In this document: positions 20,286 to 28,784 of the stretch, piece after piece
Position numbering within the stretch: position 1 is the stretch's first letter
Layout: every line of letters starts with the position of its first letter
Assembly (NCBI RefSeq): GCF_016906995.1
Contig: NZ_JAFBBD010000006.1
Coordinates: forward strand, 62,001-126,000
From: Spongiibacter marinus
GTDB lineage: Bacteria; Pseudomonadota; Gammaproteobacteria; Pseudomonadales; Spongiibacteraceae
Length of the DNA: 64,000 nucleotides
Reading direction: 5' to 3'
The notes under the pieces: model-generated
The model's input: only the letters and a program-made list of their open reading frames with translations
What the model was told of the DNA's origin: nothing
Database searches by the model: none
Position numbers and translations under genes: made by a program

Positions 20286-20783
20286 GTGAGCAGTTGTTAC
20301 TACTTCGCCTATGGCTCAAATATGAACCCGGCTCGAATGCGAGCCAGGGGGCTTGATTTCCTTACTGCTGAGGCGGCGCGCCTGACGAATTTTGTGCTGT
20401 GTTTTAACAAGGAAGCGCACAATAACCCCGGTGTTGCGTACGCCAATGTGGTGCCTGCCCACGACCAACACGTTGAAGGGGTGCTGTACCGTTTACGGGG
20501 CCAGGACGATATTGCCCTGATGGATCACTACGAGGGGACGCCTGTACGGTATAGCCGCGAGGTGCTGAGCGTGCAGACCATTGAGACAACGCAAAACGCG
20601 TGGGTGTATATGGCGAATCCGGCTTACATCACTCGCGGCTTGCTGCCGCAGAGCCGCTATATTCAACACCTGCTTGCCGGCGCTGAGTTTTTGAGCGAAG
20701 GCTACCTGGAGTGGCTACAGCAACAGCCTTGCCATCAAGTAGAGGACGGCTGCCCACAGCGCGGCTTGCAATATAATGACTGA
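20286..20783 (+). CDS. Gamma-glutamylcyclotransferase family protein
   Basis: This is a GGCT-fold protein of 165 residues from a GTG start. The substrate-loop motif YYFAYGSNMNPARM is at the N-terminus, and the likely catalytic Glu lies in MDHYEGTPVRYSREV near residue 85. Members remove 5-oxoproline from gamma-glutamyl compounds. The frame is open 23 codons upstream, but GTG at 20286 places the motif at the usual distance from the N-terminus. It overlaps epmC by 8 bases, so the two are probably co-transcribed. Confidence 0.85.
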   Translation: MSSCYYFAYGSNMNPARMRARGLDFLTAEAARLTNFVLCFNKEAHNNPGVAYANVVPAHDQHVEGVLYRLRGQDDIALMDHYEGTPVRYSREVLSVQTIETTQNAWVYMANPAYITRGLLPQSRYIQHLLAGAEFLSEGYLEWLQQQPCHQVEDGCPQRGLQYND

Positions 20784-21348
20784 GCGGGCCATACACGCGG
20801 CTGCCGTTGCACCCGCAGCAGATCAGCGTATCGCCGAGGTGTTTGCCAGGTGCTTTGCTCGCGGCGAAAACTGCCTGCTGTGCGGCGGCGCGGATGAGCC
20901 CCTATACCAGCCAGCGAGCGGGGAGCAGGCCAACACGATTTTTTACCGCGACGATTTTGCTCGCAGTGCCCTCCATGAAGTCGCGCACTGGTGCATTGCC
21001 GGCGAGCAGCGCCGAAAACTGCTGGACTATGGTTATTGGTATGAGCCCGATGGCCGAAGCGCTGAGCAGCAACAGCAGTTTGAGTTAGTAGAGCGCAAAC
21101 CCCAAGCGTTAGAGTGGTTCTTTTGCTTGGCCTCTGGCCTGCCTTTTGCGTTGAGTATTGATAATTTAGATGCAGCGCCGGGTGATAATTTTTCCTTTGC
21201 CCTGGCCGTGTGGCAGCAAGCGCGTAGGTATTTGCGCGAGGGTTTGCCCGGTCGAGCGGCAAGCTTTCAGCAGGCGTTAGCCATTGAGTTTGGCGGGATC
21301 GGGGCGCCGTCTGAGCGCGATTTACCCTTGGCGGCACTGTGGCGATGA
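20776..21348 (+). CDS. epmC: Elongation factor P hydroxylase
   Basis: EpmC hydroxylates the beta-lysylated lysine of EF-P. The 190-residue protein closely follows the E. coli YfcM pattern: DEPLYQPAS, the metal-binding SALHEVAHWCIAGEQRRKL near residue 75, DYGYWYEPDGRSAEQQQQFE and VERKPQALEWFFCLASG. The epmA and epmB partners are not in the window. The stop overlaps the xni start (ATGA), so the genes are coupled. Confidence 0.93.
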   Translation: MTERAIHAAAVAPAADQRIAEVFARCFARGENCLLCGGADEPLYQPASGEQANTIFYRDDFARSALHEVAHWCIAGEQRRKLLDYGYWYEPDGRSAEQQQQFELVERKPQALEWFFCLASGLPFALSIDNLDAAPGDNFSFALAVWQQARRYLREGLPGRAASFQQALAIEFGGIGAPSERDLPLAALWR

Positions 21349-22244
21349 CGGCGCGTCTCTACTGCCTGGATGCATCGATCTATATCTTTCGCGCTTACTT
21401 CTCTCAACCAGCGCAATTTTATAGCGAGCAGGGTTACTCGTTGCATGCGGTGCAGGGCTATTTGACGTGTTTGCTGCGGTTTTTGCATGCCGAGCAGCCG
21501 AGTCGGGTGCTGGTGGCCTTTGATGAAAGCCTGGGGCAGGGCTTTCGTGAGGCCTTGTATAGTGGTTATAAGTCGCAGCGGGCACTGCCGGACGACGAGC
21601 TGGCGTTTCAACTGCGCTGTTGTCGCGCCGTTTCGGAGGCGCTGGGTCTTGCCTGCTGTGCTGATGAGCAATTCGAGGCAGATGACCTGCTAGCGACTGC
21701 GGCGAGCGCCGCGCAGCAGCGGGGCGACGCGGTAACGGTGTTAAGTCGCGATAAAGACCTGGCGCAAATTCTTCGCAGCGATGCTGATCGCCTGCAGGAT
21801 ATTGGTCGCGATGCGAAGACTCGCCTGGGGTGGCAAGCGGAAAAAGGCGTGAATTGCGAGGCCTTAGCCGATTATCTGGCGGTGGCGGGCGATCGTGTCG
21901 ATGGTATTCCCGGTTTGCCAGGGGTGGGGGAGGGAACCGCGAAGGTGATATTCCGGCATTTCAGCTCACTCGAGGCGATTTTTAACAACCTGGATGCGCT
22001 GGCCAGCTTGCCCGTGCGTGGTGCCAAAGGCCTTGCTCAGCGATTTTCGCAACATCGGGACGCGCTGTTTCTCTACCGTCAGCTCACGCGGCTGCGCCGC
22101 GATGTGCCACTGGACGAGCGCTGTCTGCAGGGGCTGCGTCATCCGGCAGAGGTATCCGCAATTGGCGCGGCCAGCGGCGGTTTGCCCGAGGCGCTTATCG
22201 AACGTTTACTGGCGCGGTATTCACGCGCTTTAATTTGGGGATAG
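21345..22244 (+). CDS. xni: 5'-3' exonuclease / flap endonuclease Xni-like
   Basis: This stand-alone 5' nuclease of 299 residues is related to the N-terminal domain of DNA polymerase I and to ExoIX. It carries the acidic metal site (YCLDASIYIFRAY, then EADDLLATAA and LSRDKDL) and the helix-hairpin-helix GIPGLPGVGEGTAKVI near residue 190. The ATG at 21345 overlaps the epmC stop as ATGA, preferred over a GTG six bases earlier. It is followed at two bases by pdxB. Confidence 0.9.
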   Translation: MTARLYCLDASIYIFRAYFSQPAQFYSEQGYSLHAVQGYLTCLLRFLHAEQPSRVLVAFDESLGQGFREALYSGYKSQRALPDDELAFQLRCCRAVSEALGLACCADEQFEADDLLATAASAAQQRGDAVTVLSRDKDLAQILRSDADRLQDIGRDAKTRLGWQAEKGVNCEALADYLAVAGDRVDGIPGLPGVGEGTAKVIFRHFSSLEAIFNNLDALASLPVRGAKGLAQRFSQHRDALFLYRQLTRLRRDVPLDERCLQGLRHPAEVSAIGAASGGLPEALIERLLARYSRALIWG

Positions 22245-22246
22245 TT

Positions 22247-23389
22247 GTGCTGCCACTCAAGATATTGGTCGACGAGAATGTGCCTTACGCTGACTCCATG
22301 TTCGCGCCCTTTGGCGAGATTCACCGTTTTGCAGGGCGCACGCTCTCTGCGGCGGAGCTCGGAGACGCCCAAGCGTTGATTGTGCGGTCAGTCACCAGGG
22401 TTGACCGCGCTTTGCTTGCCGGCAGTCAAATTAAGTTTGTTGGCTCCTGCACCATTGGCGCAGATCACCTGGATATGGACTATCTGGCGCGTAGCGGCAT
22501 TGCCGCTTATACCGCCCCCGGTTGCAATGCCAATTCGGTGGCGGACTATGTCATCAGCGTTATTTGTGCCTGCGGTGATCGCCTGGAGGTATTGCGACAC
22601 GGCGGACGAGTCGGCCTTGTTGGGTTTGGGAATGTGGGGCGAACGGTTGCTGAGCGTTTGGCGCGCCTGAGCATCGATAGCGTGGCTTACGACCCCCTGC
22701 TGGTCCAAGACAGCGATCCACGCCTGAGTACACTCGACGAGGTACTGCGGTGCGAGGTGATGAGCGTGCACGCGCCACTGACTTCCGGCGGTAACTACCC
22801 GAGTTATCATATGCTTACGGCAAAGCAGCTGAGCGGTTTGCCGAACGGGGCGTTATTGATCAGCGCTGGTCGCGGCGGAGTGATTGCAACTCACGATTTG
22901 TTGGCCCTTAAGCAGCAGCGCCCGGATATTCATTTGGCAATGGATGTCTGGGAGGGCGAGCCCAGCGTCGATAAGCGCTTGGCGGATTTATGCTTGATCG
23001 CAACGCCGCATATCGCGGGTTACAGTCTCGACGGTAAAGTGGCTGGCACGCGTATGATTGCCGAGCGCTTAGCAGACTATGTGGCAGATAGTGGCAGTGG
23101 GGAACTTGCCCTGCCTGGGGTAGCGCTACCGCGCCCGAGTATTGGTTTGAAGGCCGAGGGTGACAACGCGCTGCTGCGCGAAGCAGTTGCGGCGGTGTAC
23201 GACGTTTGCGCCGACGACAAACGATTTCGAGAGAGTCTACTGACGGAGAACCCCGCCAAGCAATTTGATGCGTTACGCAAACACTACCCGGAGCGCCGGG
23301 AGTTTGCGTATTGCGATTACCAGGGAGTGGGTAAAGCGCTGAGCGCAGCGCAGCTTAACTTGCTCGCTGCTTTGCAAGGTAGCAAATAA
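22247..23389 (+). CDS. pdxB: Erythronate-4-phosphate dehydrogenase
   Basis: PdxB oxidises 4-phosphoerythronate in DXP-dependent pyridoxal phosphate synthesis. The protein is 380 residues from a GTG start (MLPLKILVDENVPYADSMF), the usual length. It shows GSCTIGADHLDMDYL, GCNANSVADYVIS, the NAD-binding GLVGFGNVGRTVAERL near residue 120, and catalytic region TPHIAGYSLDGKVAGT. A C-terminal dimerisation domain completes it. It is two bases after xni. Confidence 0.95.
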   Translation: MLPLKILVDENVPYADSMFAPFGEIHRFAGRTLSAAELGDAQALIVRSVTRVDRALLAGSQIKFVGSCTIGADHLDMDYLARSGIAAYTAPGCNANSVADYVISVICACGDRLEVLRHGGRVGLVGFGNVGRTVAERLARLSIDSVAYDPLLVQDSDPRLSTLDEVLRCEVMSVHAPLTSGGNYPSYHMLTAKQLSGLPNGALLISAGRGGVIATHDLLALKQQRPDIHLAMDVWEGEPSVDKRLADLCLIATPHIAGYSLDGKVAGTRMIAERLADYVADSGSGELALPGVALPRPSIGLKAEGDNALLREAVAAVYDVCADDKRFRESLLTENPAKQFDALRKHYPERREFAYCDYQGVGKALSAAQLNLLAALQGSK

Positions 23390-23555
23390 ATTCGTCGTCG
23401 CTGCCGCTGAGTGCATCGAGGCAGGATTCAACTTTGTGAGCGTCGATGGGGATTTCCCGGCCGTTATCATCGATCAACCACGCGCCGTAGCGTTTTTCAA
23501 AGCGCTCCTGAGCGGCGTGGCTTGGCGAGCTTGCTGTTGGGTTGTGTCTGGACAT
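23355..23555 (-). CDS. Small conserved hypothetical protein overlapping pdxB
   Basis: The 66-residue polypeptide includes RFEKRYGAWLIDDNGREIPI, a pattern I have seen in short Pseudomonas-type hypothetical proteins, without a known role. An AGGA is eight bases before the ATG. The last 35 bases overlap the 3' end of pdxB on the other strand. No membrane segment or signal is present. Confidence 0.65.
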   Translation of the reverse strand: MSRHNPTASSPSHAAQERFEKRYGAWLIDDNGREIPIDAHKVESCLDALSGSDDEFICYLAKQRAS

Positions 23556-23692
23556 ATCGAAAATCCTAAACGTTTATTCCAAGGTTAGTTCTACCGAGGG
23601 TAAATGCAAATTATGACCGCTATGCTATGGCGCTGCCGTATTGGCTGTCTCTAAGTATTGGCCGCAGATCGCGGCAGAAGTTGAGGTATTAG

Positions 23693-24826
23693 ATGTTTAA
23701 GCTGGGCTTGATCGTTAACCCCTACGCTGGATTAGGAGGCCCTGAGGGCTTAAAAGGCAGCGATACACTGCCCGACGGGCTGCGCCAGTCGGTGGCTGAA
23801 GAAATGGCGAATAGCCGTTCGCTGCCAAGAGCTGTGCGCTGCTTGGCTGCGCTAGCACCCGTGGCGGAACAGCTTGCGGTGTATGGCTTTGATGGTGCCA
23901 TGGCTGAGCAGGCGTGCCGCGAAGCGGGTCTTACATTTACGTCGGTTGGCCGCGCCGAGGCGCTGAGCTCAGCGGAAGACACGCGCCGCGCCGCCCAGTG
24001 TTTACGAAGCGAACAGGTCGATATTGTGCTGTTTGTTGGCGGCGATGGCACCGCCAGAGATATTTACAGTGCCGTGGGGGAGAGCCTGCCGGTATTGGGC
24101 TTGCCAGCAGGAGTGAAAATGCATTCGGCGGTCTATGCCGTTAACCCTCAGGCAGCGGCGGCGATATTGCGGGCGCTGATCGATGGTGATTTGGTGGATA
24201 TCGGGCTGCAGGAGGTCAGGGATATCGACGAGGCCGCCTTCGCCCAGGGGCGAGTACGTTCACGTCACTACGGCGAACTGATGGTGCCGCGCTTGGGTGG
24301 TTTTCTGCAGCAAGTGAAACAGGGCGGCCGGGAAGTTGAAGAATTGGTAATCGCCGATATCGCAGATGAATTAATGGAAAACTATGATGAGGACTGCCTT
24401 TACATCGTCGGCCCGGGCAGTACCACAACCGGGTTTATGGAGGCACTGGGTCTACCCTATACCTTGCTCGGTTTTGACCTGGTGCGCGGCGGTGAATTGC
24501 TGCAGGCCGATGCCAATGCTCAGCAAATTAGTGAGGTGATGGATCATCACCAGGGGCCGATAACCGTGCTGATTACCGCGATAGGTGGCCAAGGGCATAT
24601 CTTAGGGCGGGGCAATCAGCAGCTCACTCCTGCGCTTATTCGCCGGATTGGTCGAGACAATTTTCAGGTGTTGGCGAGCAAGGGCAAGCTGAGCGGATTG
24701 GCGGGGCGTCCGCTGCTGGTTGACAGCAACGACGCCGCGCTAGATGCGCAGTGGCAGGGCTTTATTGCGGTAACCACGGGCTATCGCGATCAGGTGATGT
24801 ACCGCGTTAGTGCCGGTGAGGCGTAG
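23693..24826 (+). CDS. ATP-NAD kinase family protein
   Basis: This 377-residue protein is of the long ATP-NAD kinase/AcoX-like family rather than the essential NadK. It starts with GLIVNPYAGLGGPEGLKGSD, has the diagnostic VLFVGGDGTARDIYSAVG near residue 118 and LGLPAGVKMHSAVYAVNP near residue 140, and ends with a segment including ITAIGGQGHILGRGNQQ. It presumably phosphorylates a dinucleotide or a small polyol, but the substrate is unproven. The methyltransferase gene follows after four bases. Confidence 0.88.
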   Translation: MFKLGLIVNPYAGLGGPEGLKGSDTLPDGLRQSVAEEMANSRSLPRAVRCLAALAPVAEQLAVYGFDGAMAEQACREAGLTFTSVGRAEALSSAEDTRRAAQCLRSEQVDIVLFVGGDGTARDIYSAVGESLPVLGLPAGVKMHSAVYAVNPQAAAAILRALIDGDLVDIGLQEVRDIDEAAFAQGRVRSRHYGELMVPRLGGFLQQVKQGGREVEELVIADIADELMENYDEDCLYIVGPGSTTTGFMEALGLPYTLLGFDLVRGGELLQADANAQQISEVMDHHQGPITVLITAIGGQGHILGRGNQQLTPALIRRIGRDNFQVLASKGKLSGLAGRPLLVDSNDAALDAQWQGFIAVTTGYRDQVMYRVSAGEA

Positions 24827-24830
24827 CGTG

Positions 24831-25772
24831 ATGGCCGAGCGGGTAGAGGTAAATGTTGAGGGCTTATTGAGCCTGGCAAAACTTGAGCAATGGCCGCAGC
24901 GCTGCGCAGACGGTGAAAGCCGGCGTTTGTTTCACGGTCGCGGGCAATGCTATCCCGGCTACGAGTGGTTGACGGTGGATTACTTCTCTCCACTGCTGTG
25001 GATCGTGCTGTATCGCGAGCCACCTGGGAATTTTTGGGCTGGTTTCTGCACGGCTCTTGCGGAGACGCTGGCGCCACATTTTACCGCGGCGATAGTGCAA
25101 CATCGCTATCAGCGCGATGCTGATCTGCAAACTCTCTGGGGCGACGTGCCGAGCCCAATGTATGCCGTGGAGGATGGTTTACGATTCGCGCTGCAATTGG
25201 GCGGACGGCAGAACATTGGTTACTTTATGGATATGCAGCCGGCGCGGCGCTGGCTGACGGCGCGGGCAGATGGCCGTCGGGTACTGAACTTATTTTCCTA
25301 CACCTGTGCTTTTTCGGTCGCGGCCAGCAAGGCCGGAGCGAGCCAGATCGTCAATATCGATATGAGTAAATCGTCGTTGCGCACCGGGCGGGAGAACCAT
25401 CGCCTGAACGACGCCGACAGCGGCGCGCCGGTGTTTCTCGGTCACGATATTTTTAAGAGCTGGGGAAAGCTAAAAAAACTCGGCCCCTATGATGTGGTGA
25501 TCTGTGATCCGCCATCGCGGCAGGCCGGCAGTTTTGATGCGGCGCGAGATTACGGGCGTCTGCTGTCGAGGATGGGCAGTCTCTGCGCGCCGGGGGCGGA
25601 TGTGCTGATCTGTTTGAATTCGCCGCTGCTGGGTGAGGCTTTTCTTCACGACCGCGTTGCAGAATATTGGCCGGAGGCACAGTTTTGTGAGCGTTTGGCA
25701 GGGCGAGCAGATTTCCCTGAGCGCGACACGGATGCCGCCCTCAAGGTGCTTCACTATCGCGCGCCTAGCTAA
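24831..25772 (+). CDS. Class I SAM-dependent methyltransferase (RlmI/RlmK-like domain)
   Basis: This 313-residue protein resembles the catalytic half of the 23S rRNA methyltransferases RlmI and RlmL. It has GGRQNIGYFMDMQPARRWL, the SAM motif VLNLFSYTCAFSVAASKAG near residue 155, and the substrate motif VVICDPPSRQAGSF near residue 227. The target RNA or protein is unknown. The ATG follows the preceding stop by four bases, so they form an operon. Its 3' end overlaps the alaA 3' end by 8 bases. Confidence 0.87.
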   Translation: MAERVEVNVEGLLSLAKLEQWPQRCADGESRRLFHGRGQCYPGYEWLTVDYFSPLLWIVLYREPPGNFWAGFCTALAETLAPHFTAAIVQHRYQRDADLQTLWGDVPSPMYAVEDGLRFALQLGGRQNIGYFMDMQPARRWLTARADGRRVLNLFSYTCAFSVAASKAGASQIVNIDMSKSSLRTGRENHRLNDADSGAPVFLGHDIFKSWGKLKKLGPYDVVICDPPSRQAGSFDAARDYGRLLSRMGSLCAPGADVLICLNSPLLGEAFLHDRVAEYWPEAQFCERLAGRADFPERDTDAALKVLHYRAPS

Positions 25773-26997
25773 CGGCGCGGAGTTTTTTGCGGTACCCCTG
25801 GAGGAATCGGCCAAAGCGCTCAATGGCGTCTGCCAGATCAAGCTTATTCGGCAGGAAGACGATACGCAGGTGGTCCGTGGTGTGCCAGTTGAAACCGGTA
25901 CCCTGCACCAGCAGTATTTTTTCCTGATTCAGCAGGTCGAGCACCAGTTGCTCGTCATTGGCCACCGGGTAAACCTCGGGGTCCAGCTTGGGGAACATGT
26001 AGATAGTGCCGGCGGGCTTGGTGCAACTGACGCCGGGAATATCGTTGAGCATCTGCCATGCGAGGTCGCGCTGTTCAAGCAGGCGCCCACCGGGAAGGAT
26101 CAACTCGTTAATACTCTGATAACCGCCCAATGCCGTTTGTATGGCGTGCTGAGCCGGTACGTTGGCACACAGCCGCATTGACGACAACATATCTAAACCT
26201 TCGATGTAATCGGCGGCGCGGTCTTTTGCGCCGGACACCACCATCCAGCCGCTGCGGAAACCCGCCAGTCGATAGGCTTTGGACAAGCCATTGAAGGTCA
26301 GGCATAGCACGTCGCGGCTAATGCTACCCAGAGGAATGTGCACGGCATCATCGTAGAGAATTTTGCTGTAGATCTCGTCGGCAAAAACCACCAGATTGTG
26401 TTCTTCTGCAATATCGACCAGCGCTTCGAGCATCTCCCGGCTATACACCGCACCGGTGGGGTTGTTCGGGTTGATGATAACGATGGCGCGGGTTTTATCG
26501 GTGATTTTTGCGCGAATATCGTCAAGTGACGGCTGCCAGTCATTCTCTTCGTCGCAGAGGTAGTGAACCGGCTTGGCACCACTCAGAGATACCACCGCTG
26601 TCCACAGAGGATAATCGGGGGAGGGGATAAGCACCTCGTCGCCGATATTTAACAGCGCCTGGGTTGCCATGGTAATTAGCTCACTACAGCCGTTGCCCAG
26701 GTAGATGTCATTAACCTCAACACCGGGAATACCGATTTTTTGGCATTCCTGCATGATGGCTTTCCGGGCTGAGTACAAGCCTTTAGAATCGCTGTAGCCC
26801 TCACTCTCCGGCAGCAGCCGAATCACGTCTTGAATGATCTCTTCTGGCGCGTTGAATCCAAATGCCGCCGGGTTGCCTATATTGAGCTTGAGGATGCGAT
26901 AGCCCTCCTCTTCCAATTCATTGGCGCGGTGCAAAACCGGGCCGCGAATGTCATAACAGACGTTCTGAAGTTTGCTGGATTTGTAATAATGGCTCAT
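25765..26997 (-). CDS. alaA: Glutamate-pyruvate aminotransferase AlaA
   Basis: This is the major alanine-forming aminotransferase, a fold-type I PLP enzyme. The 410-residue protein starts with MSHYYKSSKLQNVCYDIRGP, close to E. coli AlaA (about 405). It shows LNIGNPAAFGF, the NPNNPTGAVYS motif near residue 185, FADEIYSKI with the PLP-contacting Asp, and the PLP Lys in FNGLSKAYRLAGFRSGW near residue 250. It is divergent from msrB. Confidence 0.95.
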   Translation of the reverse strand: MSHYYKSSKLQNVCYDIRGPVLHRANELEEEGYRILKLNIGNPAAFGFNAPEEIIQDVIRLLPESEGYSDSKGLYSARKAIMQECQKIGIPGVEVNDIYLGNGCSELITMATQALLNIGDEVLIPSPDYPLWTAVVSLSGAKPVHYLCDEENDWQPSLDDIRAKITDKTRAIVIINPNNPTGAVYSREMLEALVDIAEEHNLVVFADEIYSKILYDDAVHIPLGSISRDVLCLTFNGLSKAYRLAGFRSGWMVVSGAKDRAADYIEGLDMLSSMRLCANVPAQHAIQTALGGYQSINELILPGGRLLEQRDLAWQMLNDIPGVSCTKPAGTIYMFPKLDPEVYPVANDEQLVLDLLNQEKILLVQGTGFNWHTTDHLRIVFLPNKLDLADAIERFGRFLQGYRKKLRAVS

Positions 26998-27100
26998 GGC
27001 GATCTTCTAATGGTAAGTGATTGGTGCTGGCGGAATTGCCTCGCGATCAACAGTTAGCAACAGTATACGTCTTCAAAGGCTTGCAAGTGGAGTGATATTG

Positions 27101-27499
27101 ATGGAAAAAGTCGTAAAATCCGCGGCGCAGTGGCGGGAACTTCTCAGCCCGGAGGAATACCATGTATGTCGCGAGAAGGGCACGGAGCGCGCGTTCACCG
27201 GTAAATACTATAAAGAGTCTGCCGAAGGCGTATACCGATGCCGTTGCTGTGGTGAGGCGCTGTTCTCGTCAACAACGAAATACGACTCCGGCTCAGGTTG
27301 GCCGAGCTTCTACCAGCCAGCCGACGAAGGCGCTCTCGGAATCAATCGCGATACCAGTCATGGCATGATCCGCGAAGAGGTCGTTTGCGCTCGCTGCGAT
27401 GCTCACCTGGGGCATGTGTTTAGTGACGGGCCGGCGCCCACAGGGCTGCGGTATTGCATCAACTCGGTGTCGCTAACTCTAGATAAATCAGAAGCTTGA
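27101..27499 (+). CDS. msrB: Peptide-methionine (R)-S-oxide reductase
   Basis: MsrB reduces the R-epimer of methionine sulfoxide in damaged proteins. The 132 residues contain both zinc-binding CxxC pairs ([11 protein letters not shown] and [13 protein letters not shown]), the substrate segment [11 protein letters not shown] and the catalytic Cys in [11 protein letters not shown] chose the ATG at 27101 with GGAG upstream; the 28 earlier in-frame codons are not conserved in type. Confidence 0.96.
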   Translation: MEKVVKSAAQWRELLSPEEYHVCREKGTERAFTGKYYKESAEGVYRCRCCGEALFSSTTKYDSGSGWPSFYQPADEGALGINRDTSHGMIREEVVCARCDAHLGHVFSDGPAPTGLRYCINSVSLTLDKSEA

Positions 27500-27545
27500 C
27501 CGATTTCTGCGCAGCTTGAATAAAAAATCGACAGAATTACTGAAA

Positions 27546-27565
27546 AAACGCATTATTTTGCGTTT
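27546..27565 (+). terminator. Possible weak terminator after msrB
   Basis: AAACGCA, a 6-base loop and TGCGTTT form a hairpin 47 bases after the msrB stop, but the T-run is only three bases long. Confidence 0.35.
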
Positions 27566-27580
27566 GCGGTAAATTCAGGC

Positions 27581-27609
27581 TTGACGGCAGCGAGCAGGCT
27601 CCCTAAAAT
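27581..27609 (+). promoter_or_regulatory. Promoter of the first tRNA-Glu gene
   Basis: TTGACG (27581-27586), a 17-base spacer and TAAAAT (27604-27609) form a strong sigma-70 promoter. The G+C-rich stretch just after the -10 is typical of stringently controlled stable-RNA promoters. Confidence 0.85.
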
Positions 27610-27658
27610 TCGCGCCACTTTCAGGCAACAGTGACTCGCAGCCTGGAAGGTTTGCGGC

Positions 27659-27734
27659 GTCCCCTTCGTCTAGTGGCCTAGGACACTGCCCTTTCACGGC
27701 AGTAACAGGGGTTCGAGTCCCCTAGGGGACGCCA
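27659..27734 (+). tRNA. tRNA-Glu (anticodon TTC)
   Basis: The 76-base cloverleaf has a 7-bp acceptor stem (GTCCCCT with AGGGGAC), an anticodon loop CTTTCAC with TTC at 27693-27695, a T-loop GTTCGAGTC and an encoded CCA. It is identical to the second copy 251 bases downstream. Confidence 0.97.
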
Positions 27735-27832
27735 TTTATTTCGCCCTGTAGTGCTTGCACTGCAGAGCAGGGAAGAAAAGACCGGCCGTTTTTTCTTTCG
27801 CCAGAATGCGGTAATGACAGAGACTTGTCACC

Positions 27833-27861
27833 TTGACGCGCTCAAGGGCAACTCTTAAAAT
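27833..27861 (+). promoter_or_regulatory. Promoter of the second tRNA-Glu gene
   Basis: TTGACG (27833-27838), a 17-base spacer and TAAAAT (27856-27861) are the same hexamers and spacing as for the first tRNA-Glu copy, although the spacer sequence differs. A G+C-rich discriminator follows. Confidence 0.83.
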
Positions 27862-27909
27862 TGCCGCCGCTCTCGCTAAGGGTAGCAGCTCTAGTGAGAG
27901 GTTTGCGGC

Positions 27910-27985
27910 GTCCCCTTCGTCTAGTGGCCTAGGACACTGCCCTTTCACGGCAGTAACAGGGGTTCGAGTCCCCTAGGGGACGCCA
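27910..27985 (+). tRNA. tRNA-Glu (anticodon TTC), second copy
   Basis: The sequence is identical to the tRNA at 27659-27734, including the CCA. The identity extends a few bases beyond both ends of the gene, indicating a recent duplication or ongoing gene conversion. Confidence 0.97.
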
Positions 27986-28062
27986 TTTATTCTGCTTCAT
28001 CGGTTGTGAAATACCGGTGCGGTGTCGGCAAAATGACTTAAAGAGATTGCTCTAAGTCGCTG

Positions 28063-28091
28063 TTGACAAAAGAAAAAGGGAGAAATATTAT
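28063..28091 (+). promoter_or_regulatory. Promoter of tRNA-Gly
   Basis: TTGACA (28063-28068), a 17-base spacer and TATTAT (28086-28091) give a near-consensus sigma-70 promoter, with a G+C-rich discriminator and the tRNA starting 34 bases later. Confidence 0.87.
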
Positions 28092-28124
28092 TTCTCCGCT
28101 GCGCAGTAAGCGCAAAACAGATTT

Positions 28125-28200
28125 GCGGGAATAGCTCAGTTGGTAGAGCGCAACCTTGCCAAGGTTGAGGTCGCCGGTTCGAACCCGGTTTCCCGCTCCA
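28125..28200 (+). tRNA. tRNA-Gly (anticodon GCC)
   Basis: The 76-base cloverleaf has acceptor stem GCGGGAA with TTCCCGC, D-loop AGCTCAGTTGGTAGAGC, anticodon loop TTGCCAA (GCC), T-loop GGTTCGAACCC and an encoded CCA after discriminator T. Confidence 0.97.
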
Positions 28201-28207
28201 AAAAATT

Positions 28208-28237
28208 AAAAGCGAAACACATGTTTCGCTTTTTTTT
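28208..28237 (+). terminator. Rho-independent terminator after tRNA-Gly
   Basis: Arms AAAAGCGAAAC and GTTTCGCTTTT enclose the loop ACAT and run into a T-tract, eight bases after the tRNA. Confidence 0.93.
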
Positions 28238-28285
28238 CGTCTGTACTTTTTGCCCACGCGCGGTGGGCAGTGAGGGACTAAAGGG

Positions 28286-28684
28286 TTAATGCATGCCGAA
28301 TACCTTGGCACGCAAGTCCCGGTATTGACCGCTGTCTGCGCCATCCTCATACGCCGTAGCGGCGTGGTAGCGTTCCTCGAGCTGCTGATATTGCTCAAGT
28401 TCAGCGTCGCTGAGGTAGTGCAGGCAATCACCACCGAAATACCACAGCAGGTCGCGGTGCATCATCGGGGTGATGTCGGGGAAGTGCGCAATGATTTGGC
28501 ACAGCAGGGCCTGGCCTCGCGCCAGGGCATCGTCGCCGCTGAGTTGCTTTTGCAGTGACTCAAAGCCATTTAGTAAGTCGTCGACAGCGTCTTGTGTGTA
28601 GGCACCGTGGCCCTCCAGGCCGTTTTTGCAGGTTTGAAAGAGTTGGTCGAAGAGTTGGTGGAAATACAGCGATCGACTATTCAC
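28286..28684 (-). CDS. PA2817-like conserved hypothetical protein
   Basis: The 132-residue soluble protein resembles a Pseudomonas family I recall as PA2817, including LLWYFGGDCLHYLSDAELEQ and the ending DSGQYRDLRAKVFGMH. No function is known. A GTG start at 28684 is chosen because GGAG lies five bases upstream; the longer frame to 28819 has no Shine-Dalgarno. It is divergent from the ABC transporter genes. Confidence 0.72.
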   Translation of the reverse strand: MNSRSLYFHQLFDQLFQTCKNGLEGHGAYTQDAVDDLLNGFESLQKQLSGDDALARGQALLCQIIAHFPDITPMMHRDLLWYFGGDCLHYLSDAELEQYQQLEERYHAATAYEDGADSGQYRDLRAKVFGMH

Positions 28685-28784
28685 AGTGGCTCCGTAGCAA
28701 TGAATTCGGCGCGCCAGTGTATTCGATCTCTGCACCGTGGCAAAATACCGGCCCTTCTCACTATCTAAACGATGGGAAATCACT

